A DNA stretch of 64,000 bases. Source: Aquibacillus halophilus. Lineage in GTDB: Bacteria; Bacillota; Bacilli; Bacillales; Amphibacillaceae. The translations under genes and the position numbers were made by a program. The notes under the pieces were generated by a model. The model did no database searches and was not told where the DNA came from. It saw only the letters and a list, made by a program, of their open reading frames with translations. This document shows, in pieces, positions 9,690 through 17,302 of this stretch; within the stretch, counting starts at the first letter, position 1; the number at the start of each line of letters is the position of its first letter. The stretch spans positions 1-64,000 of the forward strand of contig NZ_WJNG01000009.1 in assembly GCF_009649745.1 (NCBI RefSeq). Reading direction: 5' to 3'.

Positions 9690-10526
9690 TTATTTTACTG
9701 CTTTAATATCTAAGTTTAAGTATTCTTCAAGAAAGACTCCAATACCATCCCGTTCATTTGTGTCAGCTACATGTGTAGCAATTGATTTTAATTCATCAAT
9801 GCCATTTCCCATTGCAACACCAACACCAGCAAATTCAATCATTTCTAAATCATTATCCTCATCACCAAAAGCAATGATGTTTTCTTGGTCGATATGATAA
9901 TAATGAGCAATTCGATTTAATCCAACAGCTTTATTCATACCTTTTCTAACAATTTCAATTACGTTCCATGGTGCTCCCCATTTTCGGTGTTCAATTACTG
10001 AAGCGTGCTCATCATCAAGGCTCTGTCTAAGTTGTTTAATGTGGTCCTCCCGAGGATGGATCAGTAATGAAGTTGGATCTTGATTAAGTTCATTCTTTAG
10101 ACTTCCGATTGTCACTGGACTGTCTTGTTTTTCAAAATTTAAAATTTCCATTAATTCCTCGTCATAACGGTCCAAGTAAATATAATCTTCAACCTCAGCC
10201 ATTATATTTTTAACTTCTAATTCATAGCAGGTTTGAATGATCTTTTTAGCTGTACGGACAGGTAATGGACTATGTAGTGCATCCCACTTTTTATCAGTTG
10301 GGTGGTGGATCAGCGCACCATTGAAGTTAACCATTGGAGTGTCTAGACCGAGCTGGTGATAATAATCTATACTTGCGCGGTGAGGTCTTCCAGTAGCTAT
10401 GACAACAATATGCCCTGCTTCTTTTGCTTTTAGAACTGTTTGCTTTGTACGTTGGCTAATGACCTTGTTATCGGTTAAAAGAGTTCCATCAAGGTCCAAT
10501 GCTATTAAATGTCTGCTTTTTTTCAT
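9690..10526 (-). CDS. yitU: HAD-superfamily (Cof-type) phosphatase YitU
   Basis: A 278-residue Cof/HAD IIB phosphatase. Motif I is LDLDGTLL near residue 12, motif II lies in VIATGRP, and motif IV is FGDEDNDLEMI near 225, which bind Mg2+ and the phosphoryl Asp intermediate. The B. subtilis homologue dephosphorylates the riboflavin precursor 5-amino-6-ribitylamino-uracil phosphate; that activity here is taken from family knowledge. AAGAGGTGATTTCAC precedes the ATG. It is divergent from yitV, as expected for this conserved block. Confidence 0.88.
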   Translation of the reverse strand: MKKSRHLIALDLDGTLLTDNKVISQRTKQTVLKAKEAGHIVVIATGRPHRASIDYYHQLGLDTPMVNFNGALIHHPTDKKWDALHSPLPVRTAKKIIQTCYELEVKNIMAEVEDYIYLDRYDEELMEILNFEKQDSPVTIGSLKNELNQDPTSLLIHPREDHIKQLRQSLDDEHASVIEHRKWGAPWNVIEIVRKGMNKAVGLNRIAHYYHIDQENIIAFGDEDNDLEMIEFAGVGVAMGNGIDELKSIATHVADTNERDGIGVFLEEYLNLDIKAVK

Positions 10527-10714
10527 GTGAAATCACCTCTTATAGTAAGTATAGTTTAAATGGGAATCCTTAATCTGTAAAGAATTTGTATATTTTATAT
10601 TGATTTATCTTACAAAATTTTTTTGGTTAAATATGGATTTTCATTTGTGCGATTGCTATTTCCATAATATGATAAGCTTATAAGCATTATTATATGAGGG
10701 AAGGAACAAAACCA

Positions 10715-11479
10715 ATGATTGGAATATACAAAGAATATTGGAAAGACATACCTGTATTAGTAGTTGTACAGGACGAAAAAAAGGACAAGCCTCTACCCGT
10801 ACTTACTTATTTCCACGGCTACACTAGTGCCAAAGAACATAATTTACCATTAGCATTCTTGTTGGCAGAAAGAGGATACCGAGTTATATTACCTGACAGT
10901 ATGTTACATGGTGAAAGAGAGAAGTTTATTAGTAATGATGAGCGACAACTTCAGTTTTTTGATATTGTCGAGCAAAATCTAATCGATATGCAAGTAATCA
11001 AAGACGTACTTGATAGCAAAAAAATGTTACTAGATCGCAGGCTAGGAGTTGCAGGGACGAGTATGGGTGGTATTACTACTGCTGCGGCATTAACGAAGTA
11101 TGACTGGATAAAAGTAGCGGCGGTACTTATGGGATCTCCCAAGATTTCGGAATATGCAAAAGAGTTGGTAGATCACATGAGGCAAATGAATACTTACATT
11201 CAAATTTCTGATGAGGAAATTGAGAAAATATATAAGTCGTTAGAAAAAATAGATTTATCCAAGCACATGGATAAATTAAATGGTCGACCACTTTTTTTTT
11301 GGCATGGTGAAAAGGATTCCGTTGTTCCATTCGATCATTCTTACAACTTTTATAGTCAAGCGGTTAGTTACTATAAAAATCCTGAAAGCATTCGATTTTT
11401 AAGAGAAGTTGGACGTGACCACAAAGTAAGTCGGTTTGCAGTATTAGAAACAGTGGATTGGTTAGAAATGCAATTGTAA
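10715..11479 (+). CDS. yitV: Alpha/beta hydrolase YitV (prolyl oligopeptidase-like esterase)
   Basis: A 254-residue serine hydrolase with the oxyanion strand TYFHGYTS, nucleophile elbow GTSMGG, an acid in WHGEKDSVVP and the catalytic His in GRDHKVS. There is no signal peptide, so it is cytosolic. The ATG at 10715 is chosen because AGGGAAGG lies upstream at a usual spacing; an in-frame ATG at 10694 would overlap this ribosome site. The length equals the B. subtilis YitV family. Substrate unknown. Confidence 0.85.
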   Translation: MIGIYKEYWKDIPVLVVVQDEKKDKPLPVLTYFHGYTSAKEHNLPLAFLLAERGYRVILPDSMLHGEREKFISNDERQLQFFDIVEQNLIDMQVIKDVLDSKKMLLDRRLGVAGTSMGGITTAAALTKYDWIKVAAVLMGSPKISEYAKELVDHMRQMNTYIQISDEEIEKIYKSLEKIDLSKHMDKLNGRPLFFWHGEKDSVVPFDHSYNFYSQAVSYYKNPESIRFLREVGRDHKVSRFAVLETVDWLEMQL

Positions 11480-11550
11480 GTGATGTAAATCATTTAAATT
11501 TTTCTATGTTTATGTTTATAATAAGAGTAGGAATATAAGGAGGGAATGTC

Positions 11551-11862
11551 ATGGAAGAAGCTTTACAAGAAAACTTGATGGGTGCTTTGGAGAATGTTAT
11601 TGATCCAGAGCTTGGAATAGATATCGTGAATCTGGGTCTAGTTTATGGTGTTGACCTTGATGATGAAGGGTTAGCTACTGTTACAATGACACTAACAGCA
11701 ATGGGATGTCCATTAGCCGCTCACATTGAAGCAGATGTAAAACGTGTGTTGGAGGATCTTCCTGAAGTTAAGGATACAAAAGTAAATATTATTTGGAGTC
11801 CACCATGGACGAAAGATCGCATGTCTCGATATGCTAAGATTGCACTAGGAATTCCAGATTGA
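11551..11862 (+). CDS. yitW: DUF59/MIP18 metal-sulfur cluster assembly factor YitW
   Basis: A 103-residue DUF59 protein with the family signature VIDPELGIDIVNLGLVY and the reactive cysteine in MTLTAMGCPL. Such proteins help assemble or carry Fe-S clusters (SufT and YitW relatives). A strong ribosome site (AAGGAGGGAATGTC) precedes it. It follows yitV as in B. subtilis and ends at its own terminator. A second DUF59 gene lies at 12558-12863. Confidence 0.9.
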   Translation: MEEALQENLMGALENVIDPELGIDIVNLGLVYGVDLDDEGLATVTMTLTAMGCPLAAHIEADVKRVLEDLPEVKDTKVNIIWSPPWTKDRMSRYAKIALGIPD

Positions 11863-11871
11863 TTTTTAAAC

Positions 11872-11905
11872 AACCCTTGCTTATTCAAAGCAAGGGTTTT
11901 GTTTA
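11872..11905 (+). terminator. Rho-independent terminator of yitW
   Basis: Perfect arms AACCCTTGC (11872-11880) and GCAAGGGTT (11890-11898), followed by TTTGTTT on the plus strand. Confidence 0.9.
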
Positions 11906-11965
11906 TTTCAAAAGGATTTTTCAAACCTTTATTGTTTTAAAATCTTCACACTTGATATAAAAAGA

Positions 11966-12240
11966 AAGCGTCGTAGCGTAGCTATTAGTTGATTTGCGCT
12001 CCGGACAGTCGCTTTCCGCGGGCAACGCTTCAACTTCCTCGGAAGAAACCCGCTTCCTGTGGGATTTTCAGCTGTTGCTTTTCCCGCAGGAGTCGACTGC
12101 CCTCCGCTCCAATCACCATTATATAATGTAGTTATCAAATACAACACTATACTAGCGTTGGAAATACACGAAGACTCATAAAAAAAATAGAAACCTCCAC
12201 GCAATGAAATCTACAAAATAATGAGTAGTAATGTTAAATG
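11966..12240 (-). repeat. GC-rich interspersed repeat, A-type unit, reversed
   Basis: The reverse complement closely matches the unit at 336-560. It shares the flank TTTCCAACGCTAG, the start GCGGAGGGCAGTCGACTCC and the end GGAAAGCGACTG followed by GGAGCGCAAATCAAC. The inner part differs from that copy but is nearly the same as the unit at 46.4-46.55 kb. Any open frames are incidental. Confidence 0.8.
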
Positions 12241-12242
12241 AA

Positions 12243-12515
12243 ATAAACGTATTTTGGAGTTCATCTCATTTGAATAGAAAGCTACTTTAAGCGGAGGAAA
12301 AATACGACACTCCTATGGGAAAGGAACAGTCTGAAGACCCCGCAGTGAGTGTTCTTTACGAGCGAGGAGGCTGAGGCGTTCCCCATGGAAAGGGAGTGTT
12401 TTTCCGCAGCGGTGAGATAGCACTATTCCCATAAAGACCGTAAGGAAGTCAGATAGTTACTTCGGAGTCTATGGATATTCTGTCAAAAACAGTTATTTTT
12501 AATAAAACAGTCTAT
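12243..12515 (+). repeat. GC-rich interspersed repeat, C-type unit
   Basis: Contains the shared core elements GAAGACCCCGCAGTG and GAGGAGGCTGAGGC and ends with the family tail (GTTACTTCGGAGTCTATGGA and following bases). It starts head to head with the reversed unit at 11966-12240, and its left flank TTGGAGTTCATCTCA recurs reversed near 300. Together the two units fill the spacer between yitW and the DUF59 gene. Confidence 0.75.
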
Positions 12516-12557
12516 CAAAAAACGTAGAGAAAAATGCTTTCTCTACGTTAGTTAATG

Positions 12558-12863
12558 TTATCTCATCAGCATTTCTTTTGCTTTAGGACTCATTTTTTCT
12601 GGTGACCAAGCTGGTTGCCATACAAGCTGCACATCTACTTTGTCTATACCATCAATGAAATAAATTGCACTCTCTACTCCACCAACAATACTATCGTGCA
12701 AAGGGCAACCAGGTGTTGTCAAGGTCATGGTCACTTTAACCCCGTTTTTTTCATCTATTTCAATATTATAAATAAGCCCAAGGTCAACAATATTAATCCC
12801 AAGATCTGGATCGATTACCCCGTATAGGACTTCTTCAACTTGTTTAGTCAAATCCATTTCCAT
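12558..12863 (-). CDS. DUF59 metal-sulfur cluster assembly factor, second copy
   Basis: 101 residues, with the DUF59 signature VIDPDLGINIVDLGLIY and the cysteine of MTLTTPGCPL. It is related to YitW but distinct, and its C-terminus (WSPEKMSPKAKEMLM) resembles the PaaD/MIP18 type. It lies 8 bp after the membrane protein gene on the same strand and so is probably the last gene of the DUF2249 operon. It may supply or repair Fe-S clusters for proteins of this island such as the radical SAM enzyme; that link is inference. Confidence 0.88.
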   Translation of the reverse strand: MEMDLTKQVEEVLYGVIDPDLGINIVDLGLIYNIEIDEKNGVKVTMTLTTPGCPLHDSIVGGVESAIYFIDGIDKVDVQLVWQPAWSPEKMSPKAKEMLMR

Positions 12864-12871
12864 AAACCTCC

Positions 12872-14125
12872 CTATTTTCTTAAGACACTTAATATAGATA
12901 ATGCGTAAAGTATTGATGTAACGAGCATTGTGCCTTGGAATAGTTGTACAGCAACTTTATTTTGTAGGAGTCCAGCAATCGTTAGTCCGAAAACCCCTGC
13001 AGTAAAAAGGACAAAAAGGAGTGTACCAGCTTTCTCATTGATCATATCTTTTAGCATAGGTACTTTTGTTTTTCCAACTTGCCCTGAGTATTTATATGTC
13101 CACCATAGAAACGGAACGATTTTGTATAAATAACCTAAAATGCTAAACATCACCCAGCTAATAATATATATAAAAGTGAGCCAACTCCATAAATTCTGGT
13201 GATCTATTGAAAAGATACTTAGGAAAACTGTAGTTGAATGAACTAGCCAACCGTATCCAATCGCAATAAGAGAAAAAGTAAAAGGCCGATCTAATTTTCT
13301 TTTTAAACGTTTTTTTATTATTTCAATCATGTCTAAAGCGAACAGTGTAAAACCAATCCATGAAAATAGCCAGCCAATAGTCTGAAGAACTGAAGTCTCT
13401 AACCAAAAAGAAACAATTAGCGATAAAAGTCCAATTGTATAAGAGAAAAAAGCTAGTTTGGACCACTTCATTGAAAATCCATGCGATAGACTGAACATTG
13501 GTACCATTTTGTAAGAAAACCCAATGATTAATAGAGTAAACCAGCCTGCAACACCTAGTAAAATATGCGAGTGTAAAATTGCAGTATAATTTAATGAGAG
13601 TCCAAAGGAGATTGTCCAAGCTAAAATTAACCCTGCAATTATTGTAATTAGAAAGCAGAAGAGTGCGGTGGTAACAAATAATGTCATGATGCTTTTTTGC
13701 TCTTGAGATATTAATGTCATCACCATTTGCCAAAGAAATAATAGAATTCCGCAGATTACTACAATCCCACCATACACAGCATGACTTAAATTGAACCCAA
13801 GTAACAAAGAGAACATAACAATTCCGATTCCAGTAATGAATAACTGAATGAATCCTAATTTTTCACTCCAAATAGGGGTTAGAAAAGCAACAGGCACTAA
13901 TTGGTACATTGCCCCCATAATAACCATTACCACCCATCCTAATAGAAGAAAATGCGCCCCCATAAGTAGCTCGGGCAACCGAAATATTCCGTTAGATAGA
14001 GCATCGCTATTTAGAAATAGGATTAGTTGTGATAGAACGAAAGCTCCTAAGCCAAATAAAATAAAAGAAAGCGGCAATTTGATGTTTGTTTCTGATTTTT
14101 TAGCTAGACCAGGGTTACTAACCAT
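12872..14125 (-). CDS. Multi-pass membrane protein, heme-copper oxidase subunit I/NnrS-like
   Basis: 417 residues, about 12 hydrophobic helices. Conserved-looking histidines sit in membrane segments: AHFLLLGW, LHSHILLGVAGW, SLSHGF and WLVHSTTVF. The pattern is reminiscent of NnrS or stand-alone cytochrome oxidase subunit I-like proteins met near nitrogen-oxide respiration genes. I see no full set of copper ligands, so it is probably not a classical oxidase. It directly follows two DUF2249 genes (2-bp gap) in an operon headed by an FNR-type box. A role in heme, nitric oxide or quinol chemistry is a guess from context. Confidence 0.65.
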   Translation of the reverse strand: MVSNPGLAKKSETNIKLPLSFILFGLGAFVLSQLILFLNSDALSNGIFRLPELLMGAHFLLLGWVVMVIMGAMYQLVPVAFLTPIWSEKLGFIQLFITGIGIVMFSLLLGFNLSHAVYGGIVVICGILLFLWQMVMTLISQEQKSIMTLFVTTALFCFLITIIAGLILAWTISFGLSLNYTAILHSHILLGVAGWFTLLIIGFSYKMVPMFSLSHGFSMKWSKLAFFSYTIGLLSLIVSFWLETSVLQTIGWLFSWIGFTLFALDMIEIIKKRLKRKLDRPFTFSLIAIGYGWLVHSTTVFLSIFSIDHQNLWSWLTFIYIISWVMFSILGYLYKIVPFLWWTYKYSGQVGKTKVPMLKDMINEKAGTLLFVLFTAGVFGLTIAGLLQNKVAVQLFQGTMLVTSILYALSILSVLRK

Positions 14126-14127
14126 CG

Positions 14128-14343
14128 TTAATCACCATTCTTTGTAATTGTTATCGAAAAACTGCCATCTTTTTGCTCATGTACTTCATATTTATGACCT
14201 TGTTCATCTAATTCTGGAAAGAGGAACATAGGTCTTCTGTCGTTAATAATTGTTAATTGCTCTCCTGATCCAAGTTCTTCTAATGCTTCCAAGGTCCGCA
14301 TCATAGGCTGTGGAGGCTGTAATCCTCTATTGTCTAGTTTCAT
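14128..14343 (-). CDS. DUF2249 protein, TusA/SirA-like fold
   Basis: 71 residues. The start LDNRGLQPPQPMMRTLEAL follows the TusA pattern, where sulfur carriers have LDxxGLxCPxP. Here the sulfur-carrying Cys position is Pro, so it cannot carry sulfur in the known way. LGSGEQLTIINDRRP is the second conserved strand-turn. It overlaps the upstream DUF2249 gene by 4 bp (ATGA), so the pair is translationally coupled. Possible roles are electron-transfer or protein-protein contacts; none is proven. Confidence 0.8.
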   Translation of the reverse strand: MKLDNRGLQPPQPMMRTLEALEELGSGEQLTIINDRRPMFLFPELDEQGHKYEVHEQKDGSFSITITKNGD

Positions 14344-14591
14344 AGGAATTCTCCCTTCATTGGTGAAAACGTTATTTTCCAGTGCTTCTTATCTATTTGT
14401 TCAGAGTGATGAGTGAATCCTTTCTTTTTCATCACCTTAAATAATGGAAATGGATTGAAGGGGGCGTGTAATACAAGCTGCTGATTAGCCTCTAAGCTTT
14501 TAACTGCATTCATAATTTTGCTGAAGGGTTCAATTTTTTGTTTAATATCTTCCCGTACATCAATCTCTACAATCATGTTATCTGTATTCAT
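14340..14591 (-). CDS. DUF2249 protein
   Basis: 83 residues with the later half of the DUF2249 pattern (LEANQQLVLHAPFNPFPLFKVMKKKG) but without a recognisable CPxP motif. First gene of the leftward operon of two DUF2249 genes, the membrane protein and DUF59. GGAGGTTAATTT precedes the ATG. An FNR-type box lies 58 bp upstream, which predicts oxygen-controlled expression. Confidence 0.78.
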   Translation of the reverse strand: MNTDNMIVEIDVREDIKQKIEPFSKIMNAVKSLEANQQLVLHAPFNPFPLFKVMKKKGFTHHSEQIDKKHWKITFSPMKGEFL

Positions 14592-14621
14592 AAATTAACC
14601 TCCATTGTTTTCGATATCACT

Positions 14622-14664
14622 ATGATAATCATTATCAATTAACGGTGTAGTGATTTGTATCACA
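14622..14664 (-). promoter_or_regulatory. FNR/CRP-type operator and -10 box for the DUF2249 operon
   Basis: The palindrome AGTGATTTGTATCACA (14649-14664) matches TGTGA-N6-TCACA with one mismatch. A minus-strand -10 (TATCAT, 14627-14622) puts the transcription start near 14615, about 41.5 bp from the box centre, the class II activation spacing. Confidence 0.72.
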
Positions 14665-14674
14665 ATAATAAGAA

Positions 14675-14720
14675 AAAATGAAAAACCTGAGCGGGTGATA
14701 AAAACACACGCTCAGGTTTT
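14675..14720 (-). terminator. Rho-independent terminator of the Crp/Fnr gene
   Basis: Perfect 12-bp arms AAAACCTGAGCG (14682-14693) and CGCTCAGGTTTT (14709-14720). On the minus strand the stem runs into TTTTTCATTTTTT. It separates the regulator gene from the DUF2249 operon. Confidence 0.88.
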
Positions 14721-14744
14721 AAATGTTTAAAAGGTAATATATTA

Positions 14745-15440
14745 TTAAAATAATTCTTCCTCTAATCCATCTTTGTTTACTATAAAGTCACCTTTAGCAT
14801 TTACAGTTATCAAATTTTTCTTTTTGAGTTGGCTAATTGTACGACTAACAGTTTCTCTACTAGAACCTATCATGTTAGCAAGTTCTTGGTTCGTAAAATT
14901 TGTATCTAATTTGTATGAATTACTATTTAACTCGGTACCATGATTATCAAGTAGACGTAACAATAACATAATGATTTGTTCATAAGTATTATGCAAAATT
15001 TGCTCTTCTAATCTTTTTTGTAGATCGACAATCAAATCACCTAATACCTTAAATAACTTTACACTGATTCCAGGATTATTGTATAAGAAATTTTCAAATG
15101 AACTAATAGGGATATAAATTAGAATGGCATCTTCTGCAACCTCAGCATGTGCGGGACAATTGTCCTGACGAAAAAAGCCTTGATGGGGGAACATTTGGCC
15201 GGGTTTAAGGACATTTACTATCTGTTCCTTTCCATGAAAGTCTGTTTTGTAAATCTTCACTGCACCTTCATCTATGAAATAAACATTAGTTAATGGGTCA
15301 CCTTGCATAAATATATGTGTACCTTTTCTATAACGTCGAGACTTTGCAAGTTCGACAATTGGTAACATTTCATCATTTGTTAGGTCTTTGAAAATAGTGA
15401 ATTTTTGTAATAGTTCCTTTACGGATTGTGAATTCATCAT
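14745..15440 (-). CDS. Crp/Fnr family transcriptional regulator without an Fe-S cysteine cluster
   Basis: 231 residues. An N-terminal cyclic-nucleotide-like beta roll (about 15-125) is followed by a dimer helix and a Crp-type winged helix with the recognition helix SSRETVSRTISQLKK. It lacks the C-terminal C-x2-C-x4-C of Bacillus Fnr; C-type residues are limited to NCPAHAE near 99. It may sense a different signal such as NO, heme or redox. AAGGAAGATT precedes the paired ATGs. It lies between the DUF2249 operon and the divergent DUF2249 and radical SAM genes, a usual place for a local regulator. Confidence 0.88.
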   Translation of the reverse strand: MMNSQSVKELLQKFTIFKDLTNDEMLPIVELAKSRRYRKGTHIFMQGDPLTNVYFIDEGAVKIYKTDFHGKEQIVNVLKPGQMFPHQGFFRQDNCPAHAEVAEDAILIYIPISSFENFLYNNPGISVKLFKVLGDLIVDLQKRLEEQILHNTYEQIIMLLLRLLDNHGTELNSNSYKLDTNFTNQELANMIGSSRETVSRTISQLKKKNLITVNAKGDFIVNKDGLEEELF

Positions 15441-15530
15441 AATCTTCCTTTCTATCTCCCCTCACTATATTATCACGTTGGGATTAAGTTTTTAATCCTC
15501 TTGGACATTTTTATCGTTTTTTTAAGTCAA

Positions 15531-15546
15531 TGTGATAAATATCATA
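15531..15546. promoter_or_regulatory. FNR/CRP-type operator in the divergent promoter region
   Basis: TGTGATAAATATCATA matches TGTGA-N6-TCACA with one mismatch. It lies 82 bp before the DUF2249 gene at 15628 and 91 bp before the divergent regulator gene. I found no -10 at the ideal class II spacing, so which side it serves is open. Confidence 0.55.
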
Positions 15547-15627
15547 TTATCCTATTGATTTAACTCACAAAACTATCTTAGAAAATCATCTATGCTAGAA
15601 CAAATAAAAGTATTAGGAGGTATAGTG

Positions 15628-15867
15628 ATGAGTGAAGCACAATTCACTGTTAAGGTAAACGCCCCAGATATAGAACCTAGGTTTCGTCACCCAAGAATTT
15701 TTGAAATCTTTGATGGGTTAAATGTAGGAGAGTTTATGGAATTAAAGAATGATCATGATCCCACACCACTCTTTTATCAGTTCATGATCGAAAGAGATGG
15801 TTTGTTTGAGTGGGAATTCTTAGAAAAGGGTCCACTAGTTTGGCGCGCATCGATACTTAAGAAATAG
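15628..15867 (+). CDS. DUF2249 protein, third copy
   Basis: 79 residues related to the C-terminal DUF2249 pattern (HPRIFEIFDGLNVGEFMELKNDHDP, then a Trp-rich strand). No cysteine at all. The ATG at 15628 is chosen for AGGAGGTATAGTG just upstream rather than the in-frame ATG at 15592. It is divergent from the Crp/Fnr gene and followed by a hairpin and the radical SAM gene. Function unknown; the family travels with respiratory and denitrification genes. Confidence 0.78.
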   Translation: MSEAQFTVKVNAPDIEPRFRHPRIFEIFDGLNVGEFMELKNDHDPTPLFYQFMIERDGLFEWEFLEKGPLVWRASILKK

Positions 15868-15873
15868 AATGAT

Positions 15874-15907
15874 AAAGGCTTTTGCTTGTGTGATAGCAAA
15901 AGCCTTT
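15874..15907 (+). terminator. Terminator-like hairpin after the third DUF2249 gene
   Basis: Perfect 13-bp arms AAAGGCTTTTGCT (15874-15886) and AGCAAAAGCCTTT (15895-15907). No T-run follows on the plus strand, so termination strength is uncertain. It separates the DUF2249 gene from the radical SAM promoter. Confidence 0.6.
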
Positions 15908-15916
15908 AAAAAATGG

Positions 15917-15959
15917 TGTGAAATATGTCACATCAAAAAAACGATAACTCATTTAGAAT
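15917..15959 (+). promoter_or_regulatory. Perfect FNR-type box and -10 for the radical SAM gene
   Basis: TGTGAAATATGTCACA (15917-15932) is a full match to TGTGA-N6-TCACA. A -10 (TAGAAT, 15954-15959) predicts a start near 15966, 41.5 bp from the box centre. That is the classical activator position for FNR, and no good -35 is present, as expected for an activated promoter. Confidence 0.85.
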
Positions 15960-16001
15960 GGATAACATCATATAGTAACTATTATCATTGGAGGGATACT
16001 T

Positions 16002-17132
16002 ATGCAACAAAGGGACTACAACAAAGATCCTTTTATTGTTATATGGGAACTAACTCGAGCATGCGAATTAAAATGCTTGCACTGCAGAGCTGATGCACAA
16101 TATCTTCGGGATCCTAGAGAATTAAATTTTGAAGAAGGAAAGAAGTTAATCGATCAAATACATGATATGAACAACCCAATGTTGGTCTTCACTGGCGGTG
16201 ATCCATTAATGAGACCCGATGTGTTTGATATAGCTGAATATGCTGTGAAAAAAGGTGTACGAGTTTCAATGACACCATCAGCAACACCTAATGTAACGAA
16301 GGAGGCGATGAATAAAGCCAAAGAAGTTGGTTTATCACGCTGGGCGTTTAGCTTGGATGGTCACTGCGCAGAAGTTCATGATCATTTTCGAGGTACAAGT
16401 GGTTCATTTGATTTAACGATGAACGCGATTAAACATTTGCATGAATTAGGAATGCCACTTCAGATTAACACAGTTATCTCTCGGTATAATGTTGATTACC
16501 TAGACGAAATGGCTGCAATGATTGAAGAATTGGGTTGTGTACTGTGGAGTGTGTTTTTCCTAGTTCCAATTGGTAGAGGACAAGAGAAAGATATGATCAC
16601 TCCTGTCGAACACGAGCGAGTATTTAGATGGTTATATCAGCTTTCGACTCGAGTTCCTTTTGACATTAAAACTACTGCAGCACAGCATTATCGAAGAGTA
16701 GTAATTCAAAATAAAATGCGAGAAAATAAAGGTAAGGATGAAAAATTATCTATTCACTATGAAGATGCTTTAATGAAAGGTGCAACAGGAAGTATTGATG
16801 GATTAGGACGTGCACCAAAAGGAGTAAATGACGGTAATGGATTCATCTTCGTCTCACATATAGGAGATGTTTATCCGAGTGGGCTACTTCCAATTAAAGT
16901 AGGTAATGTAAGAGAACAATCATTAAAAGAAATATACCGTGAGTCTGATGTTCTAAGGAACTTGAGGGATCCAGATAAATACAAAGGGAAATGTGGTGTC
17001 TGTGAATTTCGTCATGTTTGCGGTGGTTCAAGGTCGAGGGCCTATGCGATGACAGGTGATTACATGGAAAGTGAGCCTTTCTGCGTTTATACCCCTAAAG
17101 CAATGAGAAAGAAAAAGTCTAAAGCAACATGA
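16002..17132 (+). CDS. Radical SAM/SPASM domain protein (NirJ/AhbD-like group)
   Basis: 376 residues. The radical SAM cluster motif is C21-x3-C25-x2-C28 (CELKCLHC), followed by the SAM-binding TGGDPLMRPD. The C-terminal SPASM region holds C331, C334, C340 and C361 for an auxiliary Fe-S cluster (CGVCEFRHVCGGSRSRAYA). The layout matches the group with the heme-d1 enzyme NirJ and the heme-pathway enzymes AhbC and AhbD, and a related family of unknown role seen in Bacilli. GGAGGGATACTT precedes the ATG. The promoter carries a perfect FNR box, so anaerobic expression is likely. Tetrapyrrole or peptide modification are both possible; I cannot choose. Confidence 0.88.
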   Translation: MQQRDYNKDPFIVIWELTRACELKCLHCRADAQYLRDPRELNFEEGKKLIDQIHDMNNPMLVFTGGDPLMRPDVFDIAEYAVKKGVRVSMTPSATPNVTKEAMNKAKEVGLSRWAFSLDGHCAEVHDHFRGTSGSFDLTMNAIKHLHELGMPLQINTVISRYNVDYLDEMAAMIEELGCVLWSVFFLVPIGRGQEKDMITPVEHERVFRWLYQLSTRVPFDIKTTAAQHYRRVVIQNKMRENKGKDEKLSIHYEDALMKGATGSIDGLGRAPKGVNDGNGFIFVSHIGDVYPSGLLPIKVGNVREQSLKEIYRESDVLRNLRDPDKYKGKCGVCEFRHVCGGSRSRAYAMTGDYMESEPFCVYTPKAMRKKKSKAT

Positions 17133-17147
17133 ATTATGTTAATCAGA

Positions 17148-17214
17148 TGGAGCCTAGGCAATCATTATGTACCGAATTGGACTGAGAATAATCGGCCGAT
17201 TTTGTTAGGCTCCA
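17148..17214. other. Inverted repeat around a 49-base interior
   Basis: Perfect 9-bp arms TGGAGCCTA (17148-17156) and TAGGCTCCA (17206-17214) in the convergent gap between the radical SAM gene and fnr. There is no T-run. It could be a long-loop transcript end structure or a small remnant element. Confidence 0.4.
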
Positions 17215-17302
17215 AATTATACTATGACTAATAAAAATGTTGACGATTATAATAAGAACTCTAATCAAATGAAATGGAACATGAATTCTAACTAAGTAGG
17301 AG

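Noticed and set aside
11929-12204. 91-codon minus-strand frame
   Set aside because: It follows the GC-rich repeat in a low-GC genome and has no ribosome site; it is composition-driven.
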